The notes beneath the pieces were generated by a model, which was not told where the DNA came from, made no database searches, and saw only the letters and a program-made list of their open reading frames with translations. A DNA stretch of 38,636 nucleotides from contig CAZXCJ010000007.1 in assembly GCA_964639335.1 (NCBI GenBank), forward strand, positions 1 to 38,636. Direction: 5' to 3'. Shown here piece by piece: positions 7,712 through 15,998 of the stretch; position 1 is the first letter of the stretch; every line of letters starts with the position of its first letter. A program made the position numbers and the translations under genes. This stretch comes from JAIOTH01 sp964639335 (GTDB taxonomy: Bacteria > Patescibacteriota > Patescibacteriia > UBA1558 > S5-K13).

Positions 7712-7945
7712 ATGTACAAAATTAAAAAAGGTAAAAAAATTTTTATCAATCATGAAAAATATTGCAAGGGCTGTGGGCTTTGTATAGAACAATGTCCAGT
7801 AGGGGCTTTGAGGTTTACTAGCAAAAGAAAAGGTGTTTATGGTAATCAAACCATAGAATGTGATATTGATAAATGTATTCAATGTGGAAGATGCGAGCGA
7901 ATTTGTCCAGAAGGAGCTATTAAGATAGGGGAGAATAAGAAGTAA
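7712..7945 (+). CDS. Ferredoxin with two [4Fe-4S] clusters
   Basis: A small electron carrier of 77 residues with two CxxCxxCxxxCP motifs: C18, C21, C24, C28 and C55, C58, C61, C65. The N-terminal half resembles the pyruvate/2-oxoacid oxidoreductase delta-subunit type (CKGCGLCIEQCPVGAL), but no oxidoreductase lies nearby. It starts 11 bases after ricT and is likely cotranscribed. A hairpin terminator at 7979 closes the operon. The electron partner is unknown. Confidence 0.93.
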   Translation: MYKIKKGKKIFINHEKYCKGCGLCIEQCPVGALRFTSKRKGVYGNQTIECDIDKCIQCGRCERICPEGAIKIGENKK

Positions 7946-7978
7946 GTATTAAGTAGTAAGGAATAAGTATTAAGGAAT

Positions 7979-7999
7979 AGGGGCCGTGAGGCCTTTTTT
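7979..7999 (+). terminator. Terminator after the ferredoxin gene
   Basis: GGCC-GTGA-GGCC stem with a GNRA-type tetraloop, extended by wobble pairs, then six T. The GAGGCC...TTTTTGTATTT portion is repeated at 8152-8177. Confidence 0.7.
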
Positions 8000-8021
8000 G
8001 TATTTAGATTGTTTTATGGTT

Positions 8022-8098
8022 AAATTGTTGAATTGTTAAAATTATAACAATATAGCAGTTTAGCAATATAGCAGTTTAAACAGTTCAATAGTTTAATT
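8022..8098. repeat. Short-word array (AAATTGTT / AACAATATAGCAGTTTA)
   Basis: CAATATAGCAGTTTAG occurs twice in tandem (8047-8078), preceded by partly complementary TTAAATTGTTGAATTGTTAA words. No gene, and not a CRISPR array. Confidence 0.5.
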
Positions 8099-8112
8099 AT
8101 AAATTTCTTTAT

Positions 8113-8141
8113 TTGACATTAATTTTTACTAGTGTTAAGTT
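8113..8141 (+). promoter_or_regulatory. Promoter-like site directly before a terminator
   Basis: TTGACA (8113-8118), 17 bases, TAAGTT (8136-8141). A GNRA-looped terminator hairpin begins about five bases after the predicted start site. Confidence 0.5.
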
Positions 8142-8151
8142 AAATATATTC

Positions 8152-8171
8152 AGGGTCGCGAGGCCCTTTTT
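8152..8171 (+). terminator. GNRA-loop terminator hairpin
   Basis: AGGGTC-GCGA-GGCCCT followed by TTTTT. It is nearly a copy of the 7979 terminator. Confidence 0.6.
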
Positions 8172-8218
8172 GTATTTGAAAATATGAATTATGAAGTATG
8201 AATTAAGAATAACGAATT

Positions 8219-8602
8219 ATGATTGAGAAGAATAAAATAAAAACTTTTATAGATTTAAATGCATGGAAAAAATCTCATGAATTAGTTTTGTTTGTATATA
8301 AGATAACTGAATCATTTCCTAAGAAAGAAATGTTTGCTTTAACGAGTCAAATGAGAAGATCGTCTATTTCAATAACATCAAATATAGCCGAAGGATTTAG
8401 TAGACATTCTTATAAAGAAAAGATACATTTTTATTCGATAGCATTAGGTTCATTAACTGAATTGCAGAGTCAATTTTTAGTTGCTAGAGATGTTGGATAT
8501 ATGAAAGAAAATTATGAAATTTTTTTTGAAAATTCTATAATTGTTCATAAATTAATTAATGGACTTATCAGACATTCAAAATACATTATACATAATACAT
8601 AA
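8219..8602 (+). CDS. Four-helix-bundle protein (S23 / 23S rRNA intervening-sequence family)
   Basis: A 127-residue all-helical protein of the family often encoded within or near 23S rRNA intervening sequences and abundant as multiple copies in CPR genomes. Recognisable segments are FIDLNAWKKSHELVLFVY, FALTSQMRRSSISITSNIAEGF and IALGSLTELQSQFLVA. The molecular role is unsettled; the fold forms pentamers and may bind nucleic acid. The gene is flanked by inverted AT-rich words (ATGAATTATGAAGTATG-like before it at 8184-8217, the complement type after it at 8583-8612), which could reflect past mobility (inference). Confidence 0.9.
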   Translation: MIEKNKIKTFIDLNAWKKSHELVLFVYKITESFPKKEMFALTSQMRRSSISITSNIAEGFSRHSYKEKIHFYSIALGSLTELQSQFLVARDVGYMKENYEIFFENSIIVHKLINGLIRHSKYIIHNT

Positions 8603-8650
8603 TTCATAATACATTTTGCATCTTTATCATTTTTAAATTACAATAACACT

Positions 8651-10363
8651 ATGCCTAAACAATGGAAGTTATTACCAAAAATTAAAAAAGAGAGTGTATC
8701 TCAATTTCCGGATATAAATCCGGTTTGTTTGCAATTGTTATTTAATAGAGAAATAAATACTCAGGAGAAAATTGATGAGTTTTTTAATTCAGATTATTTA
8801 GATGATATTCACGACCCATATTTATTAAAAGACATGAAGACAGCTGTTAAGAGAATTTATAGGGCCATAAAAAAACAAGAGGAAGTATTAATTTATGGAG
8901 ATTATGATGCAGACGGAGTTACTAGTTCAGCCCTGCTTCATGATATTTTAGATAAATTAGGCGTTAGGGCTGATGTCTATATCCCACATAGAGAAACAGA
9001 GGGGTATGGCCTTAATATGGGTTCAGTTAAAGAAATAATTGAAAAAAAATATACTTTAGTTATTAGTTGTGATTGTGGTGTGAGTAATTTTGACGAGGTT
9101 GAGGAATTAAATAAAGCCGGCGTGAATGTTATTATTACTGATCATCACAAAGAACCAGAAAAATTACCACCGGCTTTGGCAATTATTCATGCTGGACTTT
9201 CTAGAGAAAAATATCCTTTTAATAAATTGGCTGGAGTGGGGATTGCCTATAAATTAGCCTGTGGTCTTTTAAAAAGTAATTTATGTAAATTAGATGAAAG
9301 TGAAAAAGATAAAATAGCAAAGTGGTTATTGGATTTGGTAGCATTAGGAACAGTTGCAGATATGGTTTCTTTAATTGGTGAAAATAGAACTTTAGTTAAA
9401 TATGGTTTAATGGTTTTAAAAAAAACGCAGCGCTTGGGCTTGCAACAACTTTATGAAATTTCGGGAACTAATGTTGGAAAAATGAACAGTCATACAATTG
9501 GTTTTCAGATTGGGCCTCGTTTGAATGCGGCTGGTCGAATTGACCATGCTAATACTGCTTATCAATTATTGATTAGTAAAAATTTAGAAGAGGCCATTAA
9601 GATATCCAATGAATTAAATGCAAAAAACAGAGAAAGGCAGGATATTACTAAACAATTAGTTTTAGAAGCCAAAGAAAAAGTGGGAGTTATTGGTGAAAAA
9701 CAAAAAATGATTTGGGTTCAAAATAAGGATTGGAATTTGGGCATAATTGGTTTGGTAGCTGGGAAATTGAGCAATGAATATTATCGACCTAGTTTTGTTT
9801 TGGGCTATGATGGTAAAAATTGGGCCTGTTCTTCAAGAGGAATTGATGAATTAGATTTAATGGAGGTTATTAATAATGTTAGCGATAAGCTAATTCGTTT
9901 TGGTGGCCATAAATCAGCGGCTGGTTTTTCTATTAGCAATGAGAACATTGAAGAGGTCAAAAAGAATATTGAAAAATATATTAATAAAAAGTTAAAAAAT
10001 ATCCAATTAAGCCCCACAATACATTTAGATGCAGAAATTAGTTTGGCGGATATTAATTGGGATTTATGGAAACATTTGGATAAATTTGAACCATTTGGAA
10101 TGAATAACAGAAAGCCAAAGTTCTTAGTTAAAGATTGTCAGATTAAGGAGGTTCAGTTTTTAGGCGCTGATAAAAATCATTTGAAAGTTAGCATTGAAAA
10201 AGATGGAGAAATTAAAAAAGCAATTGGTTTTAGGATGGTGAAAAACTTTCCAAATTTAAAAGTGGGTGATAATATTGATGTAGTAGCAGAAATAGGACTT
10301 AATGAATGGAACGGGAGCAGGAGCTTGGAGTTGTATATTGTAGATTTAAGAATTGGGGGTTAG
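8651..10363 (+). CDS. recJ: Single-stranded-DNA exonuclease RecJ
   Basis: 5'-3' ssDNA exonuclease acting in recombination and mismatch repair. DHH-family metal motifs are visible: GDYDADG (83-89), SCDCGVSNFDEV (139-150) and DHH (164-166). The DHHA1 region contains RLNAAGRIDHA, and RFGGHKSAAGFSI follows. A C-terminal OB-fold lies at about residues 460-570. Length 570 matches the family. It is the first of a group with an RNase HI and holB, all oriented alike with short gaps, suggesting a replication/repair unit. Start ATG 8651 has no Shine-Dalgarno sequence. Confidence 0.96.
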   Translation: MPKQWKLLPKIKKESVSQFPDINPVCLQLLFNREINTQEKIDEFFNSDYLDDIHDPYLLKDMKTAVKRIYRAIKKQEEVLIYGDYDADGVTSSALLHDILDKLGVRADVYIPHRETEGYGLNMGSVKEIIEKKYTLVISCDCGVSNFDEVEELNKAGVNVIITDHHKEPEKLPPALAIIHAGLSREKYPFNKLAGVGIAYKLACGLLKSNLCKLDESEKDKIAKWLLDLVALGTVADMVSLIGENRTLVKYGLMVLKKTQRLGLQQLYEISGTNVGKMNSHTIGFQIGPRLNAAGRIDHANTAYQLLISKNLEEAIKISNELNAKNRERQDITKQLVLEAKEKVGVIGEKQKMIWVQNKDWNLGIIGLVAGKLSNEYYRPSFVLGYDGKNWACSSRGIDELDLMEVINNVSDKLIRFGGHKSAAGFSISNENIEEVKKNIEKYINKKLKNIQLSPTIHLDAEISLADINWDLWKHLDKFEPFGMNNRKPKFLVKDCQIKEVQFLGADKNHLKVSIEKDGEIKKAIGFRMVKNFPNLKVGDNIDVVAEIGLNEWNGSRSLELYIVDLRIGG

Positions 10364-10437
10364 CTTATACTTTTTAGCGGTTGGTTTAATTTTTTTTAAA
10401 ACCTATAAACTATGAGCTAATGACTAATTACTAATTT

Positions 10438-10833
10438 ATGTACAAATTATACACAGATGGTGGGTCGCGGGGTAATCCTGGTCCATCGGCAATTGGGGGA
10501 ATTTTATACCAAGATAAAAAAATTATTAATGAGTTTTCTGAATGTATTGGAAAAGCTACTAATAACCAAGCCGAATACAAGGCATTAATAAAGGGTTTAG
10601 AAATGGCCAAAAAGCAAGGCATTAGAGAATTAGATTGTTATTTAGATAGTGAATTAGTTGCAAATCAAATGAATAGAAGGTATAAAATTAAAGACACAGA
10701 TTTAGCGCCTTTATTTGTTAAAGTTTGGAATTTAAGTTTAAATTTTAAAAAAATTAAATATCATCACGTTTTAAGATCTCACAATAAAGAGGCCGATTAT
10801 TTAGTAAATATGGCCTTAGATAAAAATAATTAA
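10438..10833 (+). CDS. rnhA: Ribonuclease HI
   Basis: Cleaves RNA in RNA-DNA hybrids. The catalytic acidic residues are D7 (LYTDGGSRGNPG), E46 (NNQAEYKAL), D70 (YLDSELV) and D120 (HNKEADYLVN). At 131 residues it lacks the basic protrusion of E. coli RNase HI and resembles the compact 'archaeal-type' RNase HI found in many bacteria. It stands between recJ and holB. The symbol is used in the broad family sense. Confidence 0.93.
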   Translation: MYKLYTDGGSRGNPGPSAIGGILYQDKKIINEFSECIGKATNNQAEYKALIKGLEMAKKQGIRELDCYLDSELVANQMNRRYKIKDTDLAPLFVKVWNLSLNFKKIKYHHVLRSHNKEADYLVNMALDKNN

Positions 10834-10871
10834 ACATTGTTAAAGCCGATTAAATTTGGTATTCTTAGATT

Positions 10872-11903
10872 ATGCAAGAAGTCAATAAATTAAATTTTGA
10901 TTGGCCTATTTTGGGTCATAAAAACGTTATTAATTATTTACAGAAGTTAATAATTAATAAGCAATTCGTAAGAAGTTTTTTATTTACCGGCCCAGAAGAT
11001 ATTGGTAAAAAAACAGTAGTACAAAATTTTGTAAAATCGATATTTTGTTTAAGAGAAGAAGATTTTAAGGGTGGTATAAAAAAACTTCCTTGTAATGAAT
11101 GCGAGGATTGCCAGCAAATGGAAAGAGGTATTCATCCAGATTATATATTTTTAGACTTAGAGGATGATAAAAAAAATATTTCTATAGAAAAAGTCAGGAA
11201 GTTTCAAGAAAGATTGTATTTAACTCCGGCTCGGTCAAATTATAAAGTGGGATTAATAAATCAAGCCGAAGATTTGAGTTTAGCTGCAGCTAATGCTCTT
11301 TTAAAAACAATTGAAGAGCCGCCCAAAAATTCTATAATTATTTTAATAGCTAATAGGATTGAAAAAATATTGCCCACCATTAAATCCAGAACTCAAAATA
11401 TAATTTTTCAAAATTTACCACTAAAAGAAATTTACGATTATTTGATTGCCAAGGGAGCTACAGGTAAGATAGCTCGAGAATTGTCAGATTTTTCAGGAGG
11501 AGTGCCTGGTATTGCCATGGCCTATTATCAAAATTTGGAGAAATGGACAAGCAGAAAAGAGGACTTAAATAATATGTTGGAAGTTTTAGTTCAGCCATTT
11601 AATGATAGATTAAATTGGGTAGAAAAAAAATTTAAATTTTCTAAAAAAGCCAAGAATCAATACAATTATTTTGAAATATTATTAAATTCTTATTTGCACT
11701 TGACCAGAGATTTAATTGTTTCTAAAATTAATCCAGAAATGAATTTAATCCATCCCTTTTTAAAAGAATCTGTTTTAAAAGTCGCTTCTAAATATTCAGA
11801 GCAAGAATTATTAAATTTTTATAAAGAAATTTTGCAGGGAAAAAAATTGATAGCAGCTAATAGCAATCCTATGATTGTGTTAGAAAATTTAGTTTTGATA
11901 TAA
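10872..11903 (+). CDS. holB: DNA polymerase III delta-prime subunit
   Basis: Clamp-loader subunit related to DnaX. The nucleotide loop GPEDIGKK (40-47) has Lys where Walker A needs Ser/Thr, so ATP binding is doubtful, as is usual for delta-prime. A zinc module is formed by C59, C74, C77 and C80 (CNECEDC). ALLKTIEEPP and KSRTQNI (the SRC/arginine-finger position) confirm the clamp-loader family. The length of 343 with a helical C-terminal collar domain fits. The DnaX-type gene is not in the window. Confidence 0.9.
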   Translation: MQEVNKLNFDWPILGHKNVINYLQKLIINKQFVRSFLFTGPEDIGKKTVVQNFVKSIFCLREEDFKGGIKKLPCNECEDCQQMERGIHPDYIFLDLEDDKKNISIEKVRKFQERLYLTPARSNYKVGLINQAEDLSLAAANALLKTIEEPPKNSIIILIANRIEKILPTIKSRTQNIIFQNLPLKEIYDYLIAKGATGKIARELSDFSGGVPGIAMAYYQNLEKWTSRKEDLNNMLEVLVQPFNDRLNWVEKKFKFSKKAKNQYNYFEILLNSYLHLTRDLIVSKINPEMNLIHPFLKESVLKVASKYSEQELLNFYKEILQGKKLIAANSNPMIVLENLVLI

Positions 11904-12033
11904 AATAACGCAAAATGCAAAACTAAAAACGCAAAGATAAAAATAGTTTTAAGTTTTACGCCCCGCACTTTACATTTCTTATAATTTAAAATTAATCATT
12001 AATTGGTAATTAGTAATAATAGCTACGAACTAT

Positions 12034-12055
12034 CTGTCCGCCGGCAGGCAGGATG
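12034..12055. repeat. GC-rich element before the lipoprotein gene
   Basis: CTGTCCGCCGGCAGGCAGGA contains the palindrome GCCGGC and shares the CCTGCCTGCC word with elements near 15855, 26487 and 26670. Flanking sequence is AT-rich word-array DNA. Confidence 0.5.
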
Positions 12056-12079
12056 GTTACTAACTACTAACTAAAATTT

Positions 12080-13138
12080 ATGTCCAAAAAAATATTATTC
12101 GTAATTCTTCCAGTTTTATTATTAACCAGCGCTTGTGTGATCCGATTAAATACTGGCACTGCTACTGACTCAGGTTTTTTTTCTAGCTATGACAGAGGAG
12201 AAAATTGGGAACAGAAGGTGGAATTTTTAAAAGTCGGCGAAGGGCGTTCTTTCTTTAAAACAATCCAATCTACTTTTTTAAAAGTTGATCCCAATGATCC
12301 GCGGGCTTTTTATATTGGAACCACGGAGCATGGTTTGATTTACAGTTTTAATGACGCCAATGGCTGGCAAAGAGCATTAGAATCCAAAGGAGTTGTTCAT
12401 GATTTGGCCATTGATTTTAAGGATAAATGTGTTTTATATGCGGCTGTTGGCAATAAACTTTATAAGTCAGTTGATTGTGCTCGTCATTGGAAGGATATCC
12501 ACTTAGAAGGTTTGCCAAATCAAAGCATTAATGCGGTGGCAGTGGATGCTTATAATAATAATAAAATTTATATTGGAACTAGTGGAGGAGGAATATTTAA
12601 GAGTTTAGATTATGGTATTTCTTGGGAAGCGATTAAGTGGTTTGATAATTCTATTGAAAAAATAATGATTAATCCTAAAAACACCGCCAAGGTTTATGTG
12701 GCTACGATAGATAAGGGAATTTTTAAATCAAATGATGAGGGCATGAGCTGGTATAATATTTCTGATAATATTAAAGATGAAAATGACAATAAATATGATG
12801 GCGTTAATCAATATCGGGATATGGAATTTGATTTTACGCAAGCTGATGCTTTAATTTATGCTAATTCTTACGGTTTATTTACTACTAATAATGGAGGCAA
12901 TTCTTGGGAATATATTAAATTATTAACACCACCCGGCTCAGTCAATATTTACTGCGTAGCTTTAAATCCCAATAATAATGAAGAAATATATTATTCTACG
13001 GCCACGGCTTTATATTCTAGTTTAGATGGCGGCAGAGAATGGGCTACTAAAAATTTACCGACCTCTAAAATTCCGGCAGATATTATAGTTGATATTGAAA
13101 ATGGCAGTAATTTATTTATGGCCCTAAGGAAAAATTAA
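12080..13138 (+). CDS. Predicted lipoprotein with a BNR/Asp-box beta-propeller (Ycf48-like)
   Basis: Residues 1-18 are a signal peptide, with a lipobox-like LLTSAC and lipidation Cys at 19. The rest contains six Asp-box (S-x-D-x-G-x-x-W) repeats: SSYDRGENW, KSVDCARHW, KSLDYGISW, KSNDEGMSW, TTNNGGNSW and SSLDGGREW. This indicates a beta-propeller anchored outside the membrane. Photosystem assembly factor Ycf48, sialidases and sortilin share this repeat, but no catalytic function is indicated, and a binding or scaffolding role is more likely. Length is 352. It lies upstream of frr with a GC-rich element between them. Confidence 0.85.
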   Translation: MSKKILFVILPVLLLTSACVIRLNTGTATDSGFFSSYDRGENWEQKVEFLKVGEGRSFFKTIQSTFLKVDPNDPRAFYIGTTEHGLIYSFNDANGWQRALESKGVVHDLAIDFKDKCVLYAAVGNKLYKSVDCARHWKDIHLEGLPNQSINAVAVDAYNNNKIYIGTSGGGIFKSLDYGISWEAIKWFDNSIEKIMINPKNTAKVYVATIDKGIFKSNDEGMSWYNISDNIKDENDNKYDGVNQYRDMEFDFTQADALIYANSYGLFTTNNGGNSWEYIKLLTPPGSVNIYCVALNPNNNEEIYYSTATALYSSLDGGREWATKNLPTSKIPADIIVDIENGSNLFMALRKN

Positions 13139-13167
13139 TTAAATTTATAAATAATAATAAATCTAAG

Positions 13168-13199
13168 CACCCAGCTTTTCGCGAAGGGCGGGGTACTGG
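13168..13199. repeat. GC-rich element between the lipoprotein gene and frr
   Basis: It contains the palindrome TTCGCGAA and CCAG...CTGG ends within an otherwise AT-rich spacer. It ends ten bases before the frr ATG. Confidence 0.4.
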
Positions 13200-13209
13200 A
13201 TAAAAAATT

Positions 13210-13764
13210 ATGTCTGAATTTATTGAATCATTTAATTTAGAATTTAATAAAATTACTGAACATTTTAAAATTGAAATAGAAAAATTAAAAGCCGGTCGGG
13301 CTAATCCAATTTTAATAGAAGATATCCAAATAGAATCTTATGGAGTTCAAACCCCCTTAAAACAATTGGCCTCTATTTCTGTACCCGAGCCGTCTTTATT
13401 GGTTATTGAGCCCTGGGATAAAAATTTATTAAAAGAAATTGAAAAGTCGCTTTTTAAAGCCGATTTAGGTTTATCTATTTCTGTATCTGAATCTGTGGTT
13501 AGAGCCAAAATTCAGCCATTAACAGAAGAAAAAAGAAAACAGATTATAAAGCTATTACATGATAAAAAGGAAGATGCTAAAATTTCTTTAAGACAAACTA
13601 GAGATAAGATAAGAAAGCAGACAGACCAGCAAGAAAGAGATAAGGAAATTTCAGAAGATGACAAATTCAACCACCAAAAAGAGCTTGATGAAGTAATTAA
13701 AGACAAAACTCAAGAGATAGAAGATTTATCCAAGAGAAAGGAAGAGGAGATAATGAGAGTGTAG
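13210..13764 (+). CDS. frr: Ribosome recycling factor
   Basis: With EF-G, splits post-termination ribosomes. LKAGRANPILIEDIQIESYG matches the domain I/II hinge (family KxGRA.P), and the C-terminal half has PLTEEKRKQIIKLLH and the charged coiled-coil helix. Length 184 is standard. It is detached from pyrH, its common neighbour. A bidirectional terminator follows at 13811. Confidence 0.97.
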   Translation: MSEFIESFNLEFNKITEHFKIEIEKLKAGRANPILIEDIQIESYGVQTPLKQLASISVPEPSLLVIEPWDKNLLKEIEKSLFKADLGLSISVSESVVRAKIQPLTEEKRKQIIKLLHDKKEDAKISLRQTRDKIRKQTDQQERDKEISEDDKFNHQKELDEVIKDKTQEIEDLSKRKEEEIMRV

Positions 13765-13810
13765 GTTAGTTAAAAGTTGAGAGTTAAAAAGTTGAAAGAT
13801 TTTAGATATG

Positions 13811-13844
13811 AAAAAAAGCTGAGTTAATTGATTCAGCTTTTTTA
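13811..13844. terminator. Bidirectional terminator between frr and the minus-strand gene
   Basis: AAAAAAAGCTGA...TCAGCTTTTTT: an AAGCTGA/TCAGCTT stem flanked by A and T runs on both sides, so it works for the converging genes on both strands. Confidence 0.85.
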
Positions 13845-13868
13845 AAATAATTTTGAAGATTGATTATC

Positions 13869-14306
13869 CTATCCTGTTTTTGATATTGATAGTAAATTTT
13901 TTCCTAGGTCAAAAATTGTGACCTCAAATTCATTTTCAAAAATTTTGTAATTCAGTATAGAGACATTTTTGTTCTTTGGAAGAGAGTTTTGACTGACCAT
14001 CATGTTGTTGATTTTGATAGTAAATATTTGATGTTCTTTCTTTAAATCTGAATTTACCAATGAATATTTTGTAGAATTATTTTTGAGAATTTTTATGATT
14101 TGTTCTTTGCGTTGTTTTTCTTTGGTGTAGATCATAGTTTCCCATTTACTGATGAAAGAATTATTCCATTTCCAATCTTCTTCAGTAATAAGAACATCAA
14201 TTTGTTTTCGTTCTGGATTGAAGATTTTTACAATGTCAGGATTTGTTAGTACAAAACTTCCATTAAAATTGGCAAAATAAATTGCCATTTTTTTCTTTTT
14301 TTCCAT
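13869..14306 (-). CDS. Unknown protein, 145 residues
   Basis: No family is recognised. The N-terminus (KMAIYFANFNGSFVLTNPDIV) suggests beta strands, the middle is a charged helix (YTKEKQRKEQIIKILKNN), and the C-terminus returns to beta (NEFEVTIFDLGKN). There is no signal peptide or membrane segment. GGGAGG stands seven bases before the ATG, and a TTGACA-N17-TAAGAT promoter lies at 14382-14354. It is a single-gene unit with a shared terminator at 13811. The signals are stronger than for the core genes around it. Confidence 0.75.
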   Translation of the reverse strand: MEKKKKMAIYFANFNGSFVLTNPDIVKIFNPERKQIDVLITEEDWKWNNSFISKWETMIYTKEKQRKEQIIKILKNNSTKYSLVNSDLKKEHQIFTIKINNMMVSQNSLPKNKNVSILNYKIFENEFEVTIFDLGKNLLSISKTG

Positions 14307-14353
14307 TTTTATCCTCCCAAGGATTTTTTATAATTTTATTTTTGGATTATTTA

Positions 14354-14382
14354 ATCTTAGTATATATTTGATATTTTGTCAA
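14354..14382 (-). promoter_or_regulatory. Promoter of the minus-strand unknown gene
   Basis: Minus strand: TTGACA (14382-14377), 17 bases, TAAGAT (14359-14354). Its -35 lies three bases from the -35 of the divergent rseP promoter, so the two are back to back. Confidence 0.75.
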
Positions 14383-14385
14383 TAC

Positions 14386-14413
14386 TTTAAAATATTTTTA
14401 TAATTGCTATACT
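14386..14413 (+). promoter_or_regulatory. Extended -10 promoter of rseP
   Basis: TTTAAA (14386-14391), 16 bases, TATACT (14408-14413) preceded by TGC. Confidence 0.55.
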
Positions 14414-14526
14414 TAATTATAGAATTGGATTATAAGTTTCAAGATATCTAAAAATCAAGAAATCAAATAGTAATTGTTGATTTGTTGTTTTTTAGATTTA
14501 TAGATTTATTGATTAAAATAAAATAA

Positions 14527-15666
14527 ATGTTGATTACAATTATAGTATTTTTAGTAGTTTTAAGCATTATTGTTTTTGTCCACGAGTTGGGACATTTTTA
14601 TACTGCTATTAAATTGGGTATTGGCGTAGAGGAATTTGGTTTTGGTTTTCCGCCCAGAATGTTTGGAATTAAAAGAAAAGGAATAATCTATTCAATCAAT
14701 TGGATACCCTTGGGCGGTTTTGTAAAAATAAAAGGAGAATCAGGAGATTATTCTGAAGATGGAGATAGTTTTATGAACCAGCCTGTCTGGAAAAGAGCCC
14801 TAACACTTTTTGCCGGAGTTTTTATGAATTGGTTTTTCGCTTTTATTCTTTTAACAGTTGGTTTTATAATTGGGCTTCCCGGAGCAGTTGATTCTCCAAC
14901 AGACACTACTAGAGGCGGAGCTATTATTTCCGACCGGAGAGTGCAAATAATAGAAGTTTATGAAAACTCGCCAGCTGGTCGAGAAAATTTAAAAATTGAA
15001 GACATTGTTCAATCTATTAATAATGTAGAGTTTGAAAACGCTGATCAGATGAGAGATTATTTAGCAGCCCATCAAGAAAGTGAATTAAATTTTAATATCA
15101 GAAGAGGAAAGCAAGAGATAAATATTAATTTAATGCCTGAAGAAATACCAGAATTGGCTAGCGAGTTTGAGGAATATAGAGATAAAAAAATTGTGGGTAT
15201 TGGCTTGGTTAACAGTGGAATTATTTCTTATCCATGGTATAGGGCTCCTATTGAAGGATTTAAGACAACTCTGAATCTTACTTATAAAATTTTTGATGCC
15301 TTGTTTAAAATTATTAAGAGTGGCTTTACGGGCGAAAAAACTATAGATATTTCTGGTCCAGTGGGAGTAGCTATATTTACTGGTCGGGCCTATGAAATGG
15401 GATTTGTCTATTTGTTGTGGTTTATGGCCCTTTTGTCTATTAATTTAGCTATTATCAATATATTGCCTATACCAGCTTTAGATGGGGGAAGATTATTATT
15501 TTTACTAATTGAAAAAATTAGAAGAAGACCCAATGATAGAAAAGTAGAGGCCATCATTCATAATATTGGATTTGGTTTGTTAATGCTTTTGGTAGCCTTG
15601 ATTACCTATAAGGATATTGTAAGATATGGAGGAGGATTAATTTCTAAGATATCCAATTTTTTTTGA
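14527..15666 (+). CDS. rseP: Site-2 intramembrane metalloprotease RseP
   Basis: Cleaves membrane-embedded substrates such as anti-sigma factors and signal-peptide remnants. The zinc motif HELGH is at 19-23 in the first membrane helix. A PDZ domain spans roughly residues 125-205 (VYENSPAGRENLKIEDIVQSI). The third zinc ligand lies in ILPIPALDGGRLLF near residue 320, followed by the last membrane helix. Length 379 is usual for one-PDZ members. The leader has inverted words (CAAGATATCTAAAAATC / GATTTGTTG...TTAGATTTA). The substrate is unknown; no rseA or sigma factor is nearby. Confidence 0.95.
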   Translation: MLITIIVFLVVLSIIVFVHELGHFYTAIKLGIGVEEFGFGFPPRMFGIKRKGIIYSINWIPLGGFVKIKGESGDYSEDGDSFMNQPVWKRALTLFAGVFMNWFFAFILLTVGFIIGLPGAVDSPTDTTRGGAIISDRRVQIIEVYENSPAGRENLKIEDIVQSINNVEFENADQMRDYLAAHQESELNFNIRRGKQEININLMPEEIPELASEFEEYRDKKIVGIGLVNSGIISYPWYRAPIEGFKTTLNLTYKIFDALFKIIKSGFTGEKTIDISGPVGVAIFTGRAYEMGFVYLLWFMALLSINLAIINILPIPALDGGRLLFLLIEKIRRRPNDRKVEAIIHNIGFGLLMLLVALITYKDIVRYGGGLISKISNFF

Positions 15667-15708
15667 CGATATTATTTAAGCCAATTACCAATTTTAAATT
15701 TAAATTTC

Positions 15709-15749
15709 ACCCTGTTAAATACTATTGTGAAACAATAATTTAACAGGGT
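15709..15749. repeat. CCTGTTAAAT palindrome, copy 2 (inverted)
   Basis: Exact reverse complement of 3430-3470 over all 41 bases, extending several bases into both flanks. Same bulged hairpin. Confidence 0.88.
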
Positions 15750-15854
15750 TAATAACCAATAACCCAATAACCAATTATTAATACTTTGTTAAAGTTTTCC
15801 ATAGATAAATATTGTAAATTGAGTCATTAAAAATTAAATGGAAATTGATAATTG

Positions 15855-15977
15855 CCTGCCCGCCATTGGCTCCCGCCTGCCATGACTGCCGTCAATGGCA
15901 TGTCGGGCAGGTCGCCGTCTCGCCCGCTAATTGCCTGAGCAATAGCGATGGCGAGCGGGCAGGCGATGGCAGGCGGG
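15855..15977. repeat. GC-rich composite palindrome
   Basis: Three interlaced inverted repeats: CCTGCCCG (15855-15862) with CGGGCAGG (15904-15911); GCCCGCT with AGCGGGC plus inner ATTGC/GCAAT (about 15921-15960); and CCCGCCTGCCAT (15873-15884) with ATGGCAGGCGGG (15966-15977). It is strikingly GC-rich against its surroundings. Confidence 0.75.
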
Positions 15978-15998
15978 ATAATTGTAAATTGAATTGTT

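Larger units (their letters stand above)
15667..15998. other. Intergenic region with two repeat types
   Basis: No gene is seen. It holds the CCTGTTAAAT palindrome (15709-15749), AT-rich short words, and the GC-rich composite palindrome (15855-15977), which ends 21 bases before the next gene. Confidence 0.6.

Noticed and set aside
8040..8100. Possible CRISPR-like repeats
   Set aside because: Units are short, adjacent and degenerate, with no uniform spacers and no cas genes.
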